Assembly: GCF_013368755.1 (NCBI RefSeq)
Contig: NC_049561.1
Span: 868,001-932,000, forward strand
DNA length: 64,000 nucleotides
Direction: 5' to 3'
Origin: Talaromyces rugulosus
Taxonomy: Eukaryota > Ascomycota > Eurotiomycetes > Eurotiales > Trichocomaceae
Made by a program: the position numbers and the translations under genes. Under the pieces are notes generated by a model. That model ran no database searches. It worked only from the letters and a program-made list of their open reading frames with translations, and was not told the DNA's origin. Positions 37,217 to 46,999 of the stretch are shown here, in pieces (positions within the stretch are counted from its first letter, which is position 1; each line of letters begins with the position of its first letter).

Positions 37217-37310
37217 ATCTCCCCTATTACTATGTATTATATAAGAGATCGTGGGTCGATATTTCCGGATATTAAGTTAGAGTTATAGGGTTATACTTAG
37301 CTCTTCGTAG
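37045..37310. repeat. MITE-like repeat unit with a 33-base poly-C tract
   Basis: A GC-rich segment in AT-rich surroundings, flanked by the short inverted repeat ACGAAGAGC (near 37047) and GCTCTTCGT (near 37297). It contains an uninterrupted run of 33 C residues at 37183-37215. A diverged second copy is at 37427-37545. The boundaries are approximate, no coding capacity is evident, and the transposon family is unknown. Confidence 0.4.
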
Positions 37311-37426
37311 GTAACATTCTCCTCAAGGGACTTTTCACTGAACGGAATAACATAAGATAACTCAGTGACAATAATACAATTCATGTAGGCAGATTTTGCC
37401 GAAATCCGATTTACGGTATCTAATTA

Positions 37427-37545
37427 AGAAGAGCCACGCAGACAACTGAACGCAAGTTGCCTCTTCCGGCCGCACCCTGCCGCTCCTCAGGGCGGCAAGC
37501 CGCACGAACTAGATTGGGACAGGCAACCCCCATCTCGCCCGATGT
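37427..37545. repeat. diverged second copy of the 37.1-kb repeat
   Basis: Shares GAAGAGCCACGC, TGCCTCT..CC.GC.GCA, GGCGGC/GGCGAC..GCACGAA.TAGATTG and a C-rich end (ACCCCCATCTC) with the unit at 37045-37310, in the same order and orientation. The C tract is only about 5 nt long here, and the right inverted repeat was not found. Confidence 0.45.
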
Positions 37546-38369
37546 TATATATGTAACATTTGGTCCTAATTGATCCTGGCCAGGTCAGCTTCCAGATGTC
37601 AGCTTGAAAGTTTTGAACGTAGACAGCGATCAATTGATTCGTTGTTGACATGGGACATTCAGACGAGACCGATGCAGTCAAAAAACAAATTTGAATAATC
37701 ACATAATTTATTTCTGGTCGATTGATTAATTGATGTGTCTAGTCAAGCTAAAACCTTCAAAGTTACCTTATAAACATTGAAGGAGTTGGCATCAATTAAT
37801 ATTGTTTTAACGTTGTCGTGAATATCAATTGATGTGGTGCTGGGTCAAACCATACTATCAACTGATATTGATAAATATATATCTGGATCAACCGTTCATC
37901 CAATGACAGTGGCTCAACATGAAAAAGGATATTAGACTAGCACTTTCAAACTACTTTTTTCCGCCCATGGATATAACGTTGAGTAATTTCTACATGTGAC
38001 ATTGGGATACCCCCATATCAAAAACCAGAGACCTATGTACGAGGCTACGACTAACAAGATCACGGTTCGATCAAAACTTTGACGTCATGGTCTAACCATA
38101 TACAGTTTTAGCTATGTTTTAAATGGAGACTATATCCTTTGATTGGCTGAAAGGGTAAATCCCTTCCCGGGAACACCCCATCATAATACATTTTCCAGCC
38201 AACCAGAGAAGATAAAAGTCGGAACTAGAGCCGAAACGCAAAGGTTGCAAGCCGCGCTTTGAAAAAGCAAGGACCAATAAACGGGTTCTTAACGGGTCCT
38301 CTATTTCTGCATCTTGTGGTTGATCAAACAACTTGCATCCTATCCTGACGACGACCTCAAGTAGTGAAG
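37546..38369 (+). promoter_or_regulatory. promoter of the zinc-cluster regulator with clustered ATCAATTGAT palindromes
   Basis: Exact ATCAATTGAT occurs at 37629-37638 and 37824-37833, with ATTAATTGAT at 37725-37734, ATCAATTAAT at 37791-37800 and further half-matches to 37885. The words sit 500-750 bp before the regulator start. The same exact palindrome is found at 193 and 7791. A dimeric regulator, possibly autoregulatory, would bind such a site; this is inference. Confidence 0.45.
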
Positions 38370-40055
38370 ATGGATGCCGCCACGTCGCACCCCAGAAGCA
38401 ATGCGGAGAATAACCCCAAGAGTGTTGCATCCGTAGCTTGCTCTCTGTGTTATCGGAAAAAACGCAAGTGTGACAGGGAACTGCCGTCCTGTGGTCGGTG
38501 TGTCAAGTACGTGGAAACTGACGGGACCTTACACAATAATCCACATTGCTGACACGCAATACTATAGAAGTAAGAATAAATGCGCTTATGAAAATAGTCT
38601 ACATGAAAGATCAGGCTTCATGCCAATAGACGGACTATTGAACGGCCTAGCAGGTGCCGGCGGTCTAGATGCCCTCATAACAACCCAGACATTACAAGAC
38701 CTGGCAACCAGCCCTCTGCAAATAGTTAGAAATTACGCTCGTACCATTGACAAATGGTTGCCTATTATCAAGCTTCCCCGCTTGACAGACCGGCTAGAAG
38801 CGGCGTATCGAGACAGGCCAATCGCTCTGCGGGCGAATACCACTGCATTGCTGCTGTCCATGCAGCTGTCCATGCAATCACCAGCGAGTGAAGGCAACAT
38901 GGGTAACCCAGGGGCCCATAACAGACTTTATGCACAGTGCCAATTCAACTTTGCTCTGCTGCAGGTGTCGAAGCCGTCTGCTCTTGAAACAAGGCAATGC
39001 GGACTTTTACTCGCAGTTTACCAACTGGGAGCTGGGTTGATATCGGACGCTTATATAACATTATCTACGACTGCAGGAATTATTCGTGTCAACAAGTTGC
39101 CATTGTCTCATCTTGATGGCCCGCACAAAGAAAGTGACAATGAAGCGAAGAGAATATGGTGGGGCGTTTTCCTATTGGATCGGTATGTATTACCGAACCA
39201 ACACTGGAGATAAATAGCACTGACTATTTTTTTTTTAATTCCACAGACTAATTGCCCAATCCAATTGGAAAGCAAGTTACTACCCTCTGATTATGGAGGA
39301 ACCAGCCTGGTCTGCCGAACTGCCAAACGAAGACAGTCCGAACAAAGTACTGATCCGGATGCAAGACATAGACGGACAGGAATGTGAATATTTTTGTCGT
39401 GAATTACAGGCTGCATATCTTGCAGGCCAAGTTATGGAATATATCCGCCATGATAATGATGAAGAAAAGCATGGGTTAGACTGGAATGAACTCATGGCTG
39501 GGCTGACAAGATTGCTAAACACTTTGTTCGCACAAGCACCGGGATCTTGGAGGCCATCTTGCGGTGCTATTGCTATGGTCATTATGTTAGTGGTTACATA
39601 TATCACTTTGGTCCTAATGCTCGCGAGAGCTAACTGCTTTGTTTAGAGCGACTCTGGACCTTCATCTCTCTAGCTTGGGTGCAAATGACCCGGGAGCTTC
39701 ACAGCAGTTGCCATCATCCGTAGAGGCATCAGCGTCAACGGTCCGAATGAACACGGAAATAGTTACTAATTCTCTAGCCGATAATGACCAGGCAATCTAT
39801 GACCTTCTCCCCATCGCGGGAGTTATTGCGAATTATCGCACTTCGCAGGTCATTTGCCGTCGGGCAGAGGCTAGCCAATCGTTGACAATTGAAGATCGAT
39901 TTGCCTTGACAACGATGACAAAAGCCCTGCAACGTGCCAAACTTCGATGGGGCTTGGCTGGTGAGTGATGTCTGACCTCGCGTAGTAATGACCCCTCTAA
40001 TGGTTGGCTAGATACGTACATACATGAAATATCGGGCATGCTGGATGTTTGGTGA
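38370..40055 (+). CDS. Zn2Cys6 transcription factor (482 aa, 5 exons)
   Basis: Exons are 38370-38506, 38568-39182, 39247-39585, 39647-39960 and 40012-40055; phases agree. The zinc cluster spans the first splice site: CSLCYRKKRKC, LPSCGRC and then KSKNKC, giving C-x2-C-x6-C-x6-C-x2-C-x6-C. A fungal-specific transcription factor middle region follows, with an 'IWWGVFLLDR' element that is typical of that domain. The protein ends HEISGMLDVW. It is a nuclear regulator, probably of the adjoining oxidoreductase genes (40.4-48.3 kb), with its own promoter carrying repeated palindromes. No lesion was seen. It need not control the meroterpenoid cluster, which lies across the gasdermin/CHAT pair. Confidence 0.87.
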
Positions 40056-40465
40056 TATCGTCTGTACTCTGAACCCACAACCAACACAGACTATCGCCAT
40101 ATTAGCCACAACATACGACCTGATTATGAATCGAAATCAGATTCCTTCTCGCCTCGACATGAAGATTCCAAATTAGGAAACCCAAGGTGGTTGCACTAGT
40201 CCGCTAGCGGCCGCATGGCCATAGATGCCCTCATTTCAGCCCTCGTCGCTTGCCACTTGGTAGATGAAAGCCTAAGATTGGTCAAATGTGTGATTAGAAA
40301 TCGAAACGGAATAAATGCGCAGAGGCATGCTCTGGGTGCCCCATTGGCTCTATATAAAGGACCAGCAAGACGAACATTTGACACGTCCCAATCTCAATTG
40401 AAGCAGTCGACTCTTATCAATAAGTGCAAAACTCGCCAATTTTTAAGCCATTGCCTACTACCACA
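40056..40465. other. intergenic region before the NmrA-like gene
   Basis: Contains the regulator's 3' end and the promoter of the next gene, including a TATATAAA box near 40351-40358. An open frame running through it from 40215 is the upstream extension of exon 2 of the next gene and does not represent a separate protein. Confidence 0.45.
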
Positions 40466-41583
40466 ATGTCACCTTATAAAAACATCGCACTTGTTGGGGT
40501 ATGGACTTGCACCTTGTTATTTGTTCTTTGAGCAAACATTGACGGATGAACAGGCAGCCGGAAATGTCGGCCAGGCCATTCTCAACGCACTCCTCGCGTC
40601 GCCTGCCAACTTTAATATCACGCTTCTTGTTCGGGCTGAATCAACATCCACAATACCTCAGGCGAGCAACTCTGCCATAAAGATCCTAAAAGGAGATTTC
40701 AACAATCGGGCTTTTCTACAAAGCTCTGTGACCGGCCAAGATGCTCTAGTATTTGCCTTGAGTTCAACCCCGACTAGCTTCGAGCTACAAAACACCCTGT
40801 CCGATGTTGCGGCAAAGGCTGGCGTGAAACGGATCATTCCTAGCGATTTTGGTAGCGTTAGTATACACGAGCAGCTGCCACTTCGCACAAAAACTGATCG
40901 ATGAACCCTTAGGACGTTACAAACCCTGCTATCGTCGAAGCTGTCCCCCCTTACCAAGCAAAAGTTGACGCTACAAAGTACCTGGAAACAGTTGTTGCCG
41001 AGAATCCCTCCACAAGTTGGACTGCCGTGATCAATGGACCATTTTATGACTGGGTAGGTTTGCTATTCTATACCTCTTATCCGGGTTTCCCCCCTTTGGT
41101 TGGTGATGGAATGATAACCGATGCTCATAGTGCCTCGAACGAAACCTATATGGCTTCAATCCGAAAGCGCGTACTGCAGTGCTATATGACAACGGAGTTG
41201 GTAGATTCGATACCACCAACCTGTCCACTGTTGGACATGCTGTTGCGAAAGTGCTTACTATCCCGAATAAGTTTCAGAACGAGTACGTCTACGTCTCTGA
41301 GTTCACTGTGTCTCAAAACGACATATTCGATGCTCTACTCGGAATAACCGGCATCAAACGCGAGGACTGGAAAATTGAGCATCGCACTGCGGAATCACTG
41401 AAATCCCAAGGCTTGGATAAGCTAGCAAAGCAAGATTTCACCGGAGTGTATGATTTGATTTTCGCTGCCATCCACCAGCCAGGACTGGGCTCGGACTTTT
41501 CGGCTACTCGCAAGCTGGACAACGACGTGCTGGAGGTGGTCAATGGAGACCTTTTCGAGGCCACCCGAAAGATTGTCGAGTAA
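40466..41583 (+). CDS. NmrA-like / isoflavone-reductase-type NAD(P)-dependent oxidoreductase (309 aa)
   Basis: Exons are 40466-40498, 40554-40856, 40913-41053 and 41131-41583. The first junction rebuilds the nucleotide-binding motif NIALVGAAGNVGQ (GxxGxxG), which the uninterrupted frame lacks. Later joins give IIPSDFGS-DVTNPAIVE and FYDW-CLERNLYGF. The PSDFG element and atypical short-chain dehydrogenase layout fit the NmrA/PCBER (isoflavone reductase-like) family. Members reduce small phenolics or sense NADP. It sits between the zinc-cluster regulator and an MDR reductase, both on the same strand. Substrate unknown. Confidence 0.82.
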
Positions 41584-42000
41584 GTGTGAAATGTTCGTGG
41601 CCTTGGGAGCCTTGGAGGAGCCTCGTCAGTACATGGAACGTTGGGGTGAAGATAAATGCCAAAAGGAAATTAACTTTGCAAAACTGTTTAACAATTTTAA
41701 AATCACATGTAAATTAAAATCAAGTAGAACCAATATTCCTTTTGGAACATAGTTTCCTATTATTTTAGTTCCGGCAGAGGCCGCAACAATCACAGTAGTT
41801 CAAGCGGAAATCTCGACCGGAGAGGATTTTGCCGTGTGGCGCGACTTCGAGTGGTGTTACAGTGTGATCTCGGCTGCTCCGGCCACGTTACTTAAATACG
41901 TACAACATCCGTTCTTCTATTTACCTTAATTCACGATTAACCACACCTGTATATGGTATATCTGCTTTGAACACGCATTTAAAAATCGCCTCTGCCCACA
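41584..42000. other. intergenic spacer
   Basis: AT-rich, with the end of the NmrA-like gene and the promoter of the MDR gene. No additional frame is supportable. Confidence 0.4.
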
Positions 42001-43038
42001 ATGCAAGCTGTCCGTGTTCATCCGGCCTCTGCCTCGTCCCTTGCTTACTCCCCTTCAAACCCGGCTCCCTCTTCTGCGCTCCACCTTGACCAAGGTCTGC
42101 CCATCCCCAAGCCATCAAAGCCAGGGGAGATTTTAGTTCGAATCAAGGCCACGACAGTAATTCGTGACATGCTGACATGGCCTGAAACGTACAGCCATGA
42201 ATACGCCATTCCCGGCAACGACTTGTCCGGAGTCGTCGTGGAAACCTTCTCTCAGGAAAGCACGTTCAAGCCTGGCGACGAGGTCTTTGGAATGGCAGAC
42301 GCCGATCGGCCTTGTACATGGGCAGAATACTGCATTGTTCTTGAAGACGAAGTAGCCTTGAAACCGAAGGGCTTAGCCTGGGATGCCGCAGCCGCAATGC
42401 CGCTCAGTGCACAGACTGCCTACGAGGCATTATACGACCATGCCGGTATCCCTGTTCCTGAGTTAAGAGATAATTTGAAACAGGAGACCCATCGCTCCTC
42501 AGCCTCGGAGCGAAAGCAGCGAGTGCTAATCACCGGTGCCGCCGGCGCGGTAGGAATCTATCTCGTCCAACTAGCATCCATATCTGGTTTGCACACTGTG
42601 ACTGCAACAAGCTCGAATGCTCGCAATCAAGAGTTCTTGAAGAGCATTGGTGCCGATGAGACCATAGAATACAGCGCCCTGCTGAGCGAGGAGCGGGGAG
42701 GTTATGATGTTATTATCGATACCGTTGGAGGCGATATCTTACTGGCGTGTTGGAAAAATATCAAAGAAGGCGGAAAACTTATCTCAGTGGATTCAGCAAG
42801 CTATGATTTTGTCGCTGACCACGAGAAGCGTGGAGTAAGCAAAGAAGGAGTTCAAGCGCTATTTTTCATCGTGAAAGGTAGCAACAGGGCTCTAAAATTC
42901 CTAGCTCGGCTTGCAGAACTAGACACCTTGCGCTGTTTGGTACTACAGAAATACCCTATTTCTGAGGTGCAAGACGCATATAATCATGCGCAGGGTAGAT
43001 ACTCTGGTCGAGGAAAGGTCATTCTCACTGTGCCCTAG
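42001..43038 (+). CDS. zinc-independent MDR oxidoreductase, quinone-reductase-like (345 aa)
   Basis: A single exon with the ATG at 42001. The N-terminal GroES-like part has KPGEILVRIKATTVIRD and PGNDLSGVV. The Rossmann part has VLITGAAGAVGIYLVQLA (GxxGxxG, near residue 180) and ends in GRGKVILTVP. The zinc ligands of alcohol dehydrogenases are absent, as in quinone oxidoreductase and enoyl-reductase-like MDRs. NADPH-dependent reduction of an activated double bond or a quinone is the family expectation. It lies in tandem with the NmrA-like reductase and the esterase, suggesting a shared catabolic or detoxifying role. No defects were seen. Confidence 0.87.
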   Translation: MQAVRVHPASASSLAYSPSNPAPSSALHLDQGLPIPKPSKPGEILVRIKATTVIRDMLTWPETYSHEYAIPGNDLSGVVVETFSQESTFKPGDEVFGMADADRPCTWAEYCIVLEDEVALKPKGLAWDAAAAMPLSAQTAYEALYDHAGIPVPELRDNLKQETHRSSASERKQRVLITGAAGAVGIYLVQLASISGLHTVTATSSNARNQEFLKSIGADETIEYSALLSEERGGYDVIIDTVGGDILLACWKNIKEGGKLISVDSASYDFVADHEKRGVSKEGVQALFFIVKGSNRALKFLARLAELDTLRCLVLQKYPISEVQDAYNHAQGRYSGRGKVILTVP

Positions 43039-43446
43039 GTGACCGCGTTGGGGATGGCACGTGAATCAACGAAAATTCTTAACTCATGTAGACACGGGCT
43101 CCTTTCTCAGTGAGCTGTCATATTTATGACTTAAAAATTCATATTGGCTTTCCCATTAAGCTACTAGTAGTAAATAATAGTTCGGAGCATCCCGATGCTT
43201 GTTCGGATTTCCCGAGTCCCGGATTGTGCGGGGCAAAGCATCGCTGCAAAACAGCATGTTTGTGATTTTGCATTATTTTTCTTACGAAAAACAGATATCT
43301 ATGCTTAGATTAAGCTGGTTGAATTTGTCAAAGTGACGCCGCGACCATTTAGATCCGAGGTATTAACTTCATCTCTTCTGGTTTAAATCGAGAGCACCGC
43401 CGCAAGGATAGGATTGAGAAATAGCTACAAGAGTAAAACGCGTGAC
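43039..43446. other. intergenic spacer
   Basis: Promoter region of the esterase. The CGGATTTCCCGAGTCCCGGATTG region near 43203 contains CGG/CCG triplets of the kind bound by zinc-cluster factors, but no paired site is certain. Confidence 0.4.
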
Positions 43447-44510
43447 ATGTCTGATATCAGTCTGCCATTGCGAGTTCCCTACAAAACGGTGGATGGCACT
43501 GATATACCGACCGATATTTTCGTTCCTTACCGGCCCCTTCAAGATGATAGCGGGCTCACTCCGGTCATCATTATGTTCCACGGAGGAGGCTTCATGCTCG
43601 GGCAAGCAAAGATGAATAACAAAGACCAGATCAATGATTGCATATCACGGGGCTGGATTGTCATGTCTGTTGAATATCGTCTATGCCCGGGGGTTGACGT
43701 GCTAGAAGGCCCCATGGCAGATGCTCGCGATGCGCTAAAGTGGGCACAAATCGGTGATTTAGCCAGCGTCCTGAAGGAAGCATATTCTGAGAGAGTGCTG
43801 CCAGATCCAAAGCGCGTCATGGCCATGGGCACGTCAGCTGGTGGCCATCTCGCACTGAGCCTTGTAAGGAATCTTAATCTTGTTGTGAAGCCTTACTTTT
43901 ACTCATGTACTTTTAGGGTTGGGGAACTGCGAACACACCGTTAGCAATTCTTGATTTTTACGGTGCAAAGAGCTTCAATGATAAGTTTTGGCGCCAACCC
44001 ATTGAGCAAATAAGGACAAAATTGCCGTCGTCGACACCGGCCAGCGATCCAATATTTCAATCTCTGTACCAGGAAAAGGCAATTTTCATCGGAGGTGCAT
44101 CATTAGAAGGACAAAGTGAAGGTGGAGCAGGCGGACCTCCATCAGCCCCTGATTTCTCTGACCCGAGGCAGCTATTTACTTTGAATATGATAGCACAGGG
44201 GCAGGTAGTTGAAAGTATTTGGCCTTCGGCACCGAATGATCTGCATTTGATAGACCCGGTGCTTAACGTGCACGCGGACTGGCCACCGACAGCTTTTGTA
44301 CACGGCACAAAGGACTTTATGATTCCTATCGAAATGAGTCAATATATGGAGACACAGCTGCGATCAGCCGGGGTTGAGACTGCCTTTTTCCCTGTTCCGG
44401 ACGAGCCTCATACTTTTGTGGGCCAGATGTTGAAAGGATCACCTACATGGCACAAGCAACGTGAGGGGTTTGACTTTCTTGAGCGAATCTTAAAGAGAAG
44501 CTATCTTTAG
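43447..44510 (+). CDS. alpha/beta hydrolase of the HGGG (hormone-sensitive-lipase-like) type (336 aa)
   Basis: Exons are 43447-43863 and 43917-44510; the 53-nt intron sits just after the nucleophile block (HLALSL-GWGTANTP). Seen are the oxyanion motif MFHGGGFM, nucleophile elbow GTSAGGH, acid region VHGTKDFMIP and catalytic His in DEPHTF. The start at MSDISL (43447) is chosen over an upstream in-frame ATG. The protein is clearly related to the C-terminal hydrolase domain of the non-reducing PKS in this window. Both have a YK.VDG..IP.DIFVP opening, then YRLCP.V.V..G...DARDA..WA, then G.S.GGHLA. It is an intracellular esterase or hydrolase of unknown substrate, grouped with oxidoreductases. Confidence 0.87.
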
Positions 44511-44697
44511 GGCGCACTTTTTCTAGAGCACTTCTAAGTAGTATGTGTGGGGAGGATTACATTTAACCCATGCCAAAAGTGAAAATAGGATTGTATAATA
44601 ACTCGAACGCCCCTACCAAGATTGCGTTTCTCTCTGTGCCAAATAACGACAAAAATTTAAGAGTATTGGACGAATAATATGAATAAAAATAGAAATG

Positions 44698-46152
44698 CTA
44701 GTCCTTCCAAGTGACCGTCTTTGTCTGTACCCATTCTTCAAGCCCTTCCACACCATTGAATCGACCATATCCACTACTCTTGTGACCCCCATGAGGTAAA
44801 GTGCTTTCGTCATGCACGCTCATGCTGTTAATATGCACCGCTCCACTTTGAATTTTCTTTGCGATTTGAAGACCTCGTCTGAGGTCCTCCGTGAAGATGG
44901 AGGCTGTCAGCCCATACTCTGTATCATTTGCGAGTCTTATTGCGTCATCATCGCTTTCAACTGTGAAGAGTGACACCGTGGGCCCGAATGACTCGGTGTG
45001 ATAGATTGTCATCCCTTCTTTCACGTCTTCCACTACTATCGGATGCATCGCACTTTGGACTGATGCTTTCTGCTCTGTATTGCCATGAAAAAGTTTGGCA
45101 CCCTTCGAAATTGCATCAGAAACTAGACTTTTGTTTTTGAGCACAGGAGCTGCATTGACTAGCATCATTCCTTCAGGGTCGCCAAAGACTTGGTCAATGG
45201 TTTCCTTGAATATCTCCTTGAATTTATCGGCCACTGCAGCATGGACAATAACGCGTTCTGTGCACATGCATATTTGGCCCGAGTGAAGGAATGAGCCAAG
45301 GGCAGCGCCCAAGGCCGCGTCTTGCAGATTAGCATCTTCACATACAATAGTCGGGGCTTTCCCTCCAAGCTCCATAAGAGTGGGCTTTAAAAGTTTAGCT
45401 GCCTGGCTTGCGATAATGCCGCCGACAATCGCACTCCCCGTGAATGTCACTTTTCGGATAGATGGCGAAGCGATGAGAGCCGAGGTCACCTCTGCAGCGT
45501 CTTGTTGACGGTGGATGATGGTATTTAGACATCCCTTGGGAAGACCCGCTTCATGTAAAACAGAGGCAATTGCCCAATATACACCGGGGCTAAATTCCGA
45601 TCCCTTCAAAACAACGGTGTTTCCCATGGCTAGCGGAGCAAGACACGCGCGAAGTCCCAGTGCATATGGAGCATTCCAGGGAGCGATCGAGAGAACTACA
45701 CCATAAGGCTCTCGAAGTATCATGGCAGACCGCCCTTCGTCAGTCATAGTGGGCACAGCGCCTCGCACAGCTGTGATCAAGCCTGCAACAGACTTACAAG
45801 CCTGTACGCCCAGGTTGAATTCAAAATCGAACATGGAGTCGACCTCGCCAGTCTCTTGTTTGGAGATGCTGCGCATTTCTTCCTTTCTCCGAAGCAGGAT
45901 ATCGGCAGCCCGAAGAAGAATGTCTCTCCTCTCATTAGGTTTGACTTGCGCCCATGTTTCAAACGCCGCTTGCGATGATTTGACAGCTCTCAGGGCATCG
46001 TCCACTGAAGCCGACGATGATTTGTAGATCTTTTGTTCATTGGAAGGCGAAACAACGTCGTATGTCACATTCGTATTAATCTGTTCGCCATCCAACCACA
46101 GAGGTATTACTGGTCCAAACCCACTTGTCAAGGGATTTGATGACGCAGCCAT
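44698..46152 (-). CDS. NAD(P)-dependent aldehyde dehydrogenase, salicylaldehyde/vanillin-dehydrogenase-like (484 aa)
   Basis: A single exon, full length for the ALDH superfamily. Seen are the oxyanion Asn 160 in APWNAPY, the cofactor loop VTFTGSAIVG, the general base Glu 261 in MELGGKAP and the catalytic Cys 295 in SGQICMCTE. The ending HGGHKSSGYGRFNG with the short C-terminal tail is typical of salicylaldehyde and vanillin dehydrogenases. It would oxidise an aromatic or aliphatic aldehyde to the acid. It is divergent from the zinc alcohol dehydrogenase at 47000, and the pair could carry out alcohol-aldehyde-acid steps in either direction. Confidence 0.9.
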   Translation of the reverse strand: MAASSNPLTSGFGPVIPLWLDGEQINTNVTYDVVSPSNEQKIYKSSSASVDDALRAVKSSQAAFETWAQVKPNERRDILLRAADILLRRKEEMRSISKQETGEVDSMFDFEFNLGVQACKSVAGLITAVRGAVPTMTDEGRSAMILREPYGVVLSIAPWNAPYALGLRACLAPLAMGNTVVLKGSEFSPGVYWAIASVLHEAGLPKGCLNTIIHRQQDAAEVTSALIASPSIRKVTFTGSAIVGGIIASQAAKLLKPTLMELGGKAPTIVCEDANLQDAALGAALGSFLHSGQICMCTERVIVHAAVADKFKEIFKETIDQVFGDPEGMMLVNAAPVLKNKSLVSDAISKGAKLFHGNTEQKASVQSAMHPIVVEDVKEGMTIYHTESFGPTVSLFTVESDDDAIRLANDTEYGLTASIFTEDLRRGLQIAKKIQSGAVHINSMSVHDESTLPHGGHKSSGYGRFNGVEGLEEWVQTKTVTWKD

Positions 46153-46999
46153 GGTTAATTTCTTGGGCCTCGAGAAACAAGATGCTCACGAAACAGAAAA
46201 AAGGGATCACACAGCATAAAAGGATCGGACTCTGTTCCGCTAAGCAGGAGGAAAGTGAGACGATTATTGTCATTCCTCACGTCGCACATGCCCCCTTTCC
46301 CCGCGATGTTACCCCTTGCGGAGTCCGAGGCGGCTTACCGGCTGCTGGGTTCGGCATACATAAATTTGTACACTTTAAGTAGGATACCCGAATCCGTCAA
46401 GAGACACTATCCGATGTCAACTGGAGAGCATGGTTAATCAGCCAATGGCCTCTGCTCTCCAGCGAGAGATCCGCAATAAGCCATCGGATCAGGGACTCTT
46501 GTGGGGGAATGTTCCATCGCGGGGGATTATTTAGATACCGCCCAATCACAGAGCAACGATATGCATTAGCCTGCCGAATGCAAGAGCCGTCGCCAGTCAT
46601 CTGAATAATTGACTTTGCAGTGGTGGCTTTGCTTCTATGCGGGTAAAAACAAACTGGGCGCTTCCTGGGCCTCTTAAAACAACGCTCAACTACCGGCATA
46701 GGCTTCCGTGGACTGAACTGGAAAGATATTGTGTGGGGTGACGAGGGAATTTCTGGGGTTTATGTCGATGATGACGGAAGTAGATAGATCATGTACCTGG
46801 AAGAGCGGGGATAAAGGGAGGCGAATCGCTTTGAGGCAGCTTGAGTTGCTCTTAAGTGATAATATTGGCCTTATATATATAGCCTTACGACTTCAAATGT
46901 TGTTACTGGTTCAAAAGTACTTAAACCGAACGACTGGAAATCGTATTCGCTATAACTCTTTTGCGTGGCTCCGAGTTCAAAATAAACAGTACCCGAATC
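46153..46999. promoter_or_regulatory. divergent promoter between aldehyde and alcohol dehydrogenase genes
   Basis: An 847-bp head-to-head spacer between two enzymes acting on consecutive oxidation states, so coordinated expression is likely. A CGGCTTACCGGCTGCTGG stretch near 46331 has closely spaced CGG/CCG triplets. A TATATATA box lies at about 46873. No gene was seen. Confidence 0.45.

Noticed and set aside
38020..38090. GGTTCGATC word resembling a tRNA T-loop
   Set aside because: No acceptor stem, anticodon arm or D-arm could be paired around it. No tRNA gene was recognised anywhere in the window.
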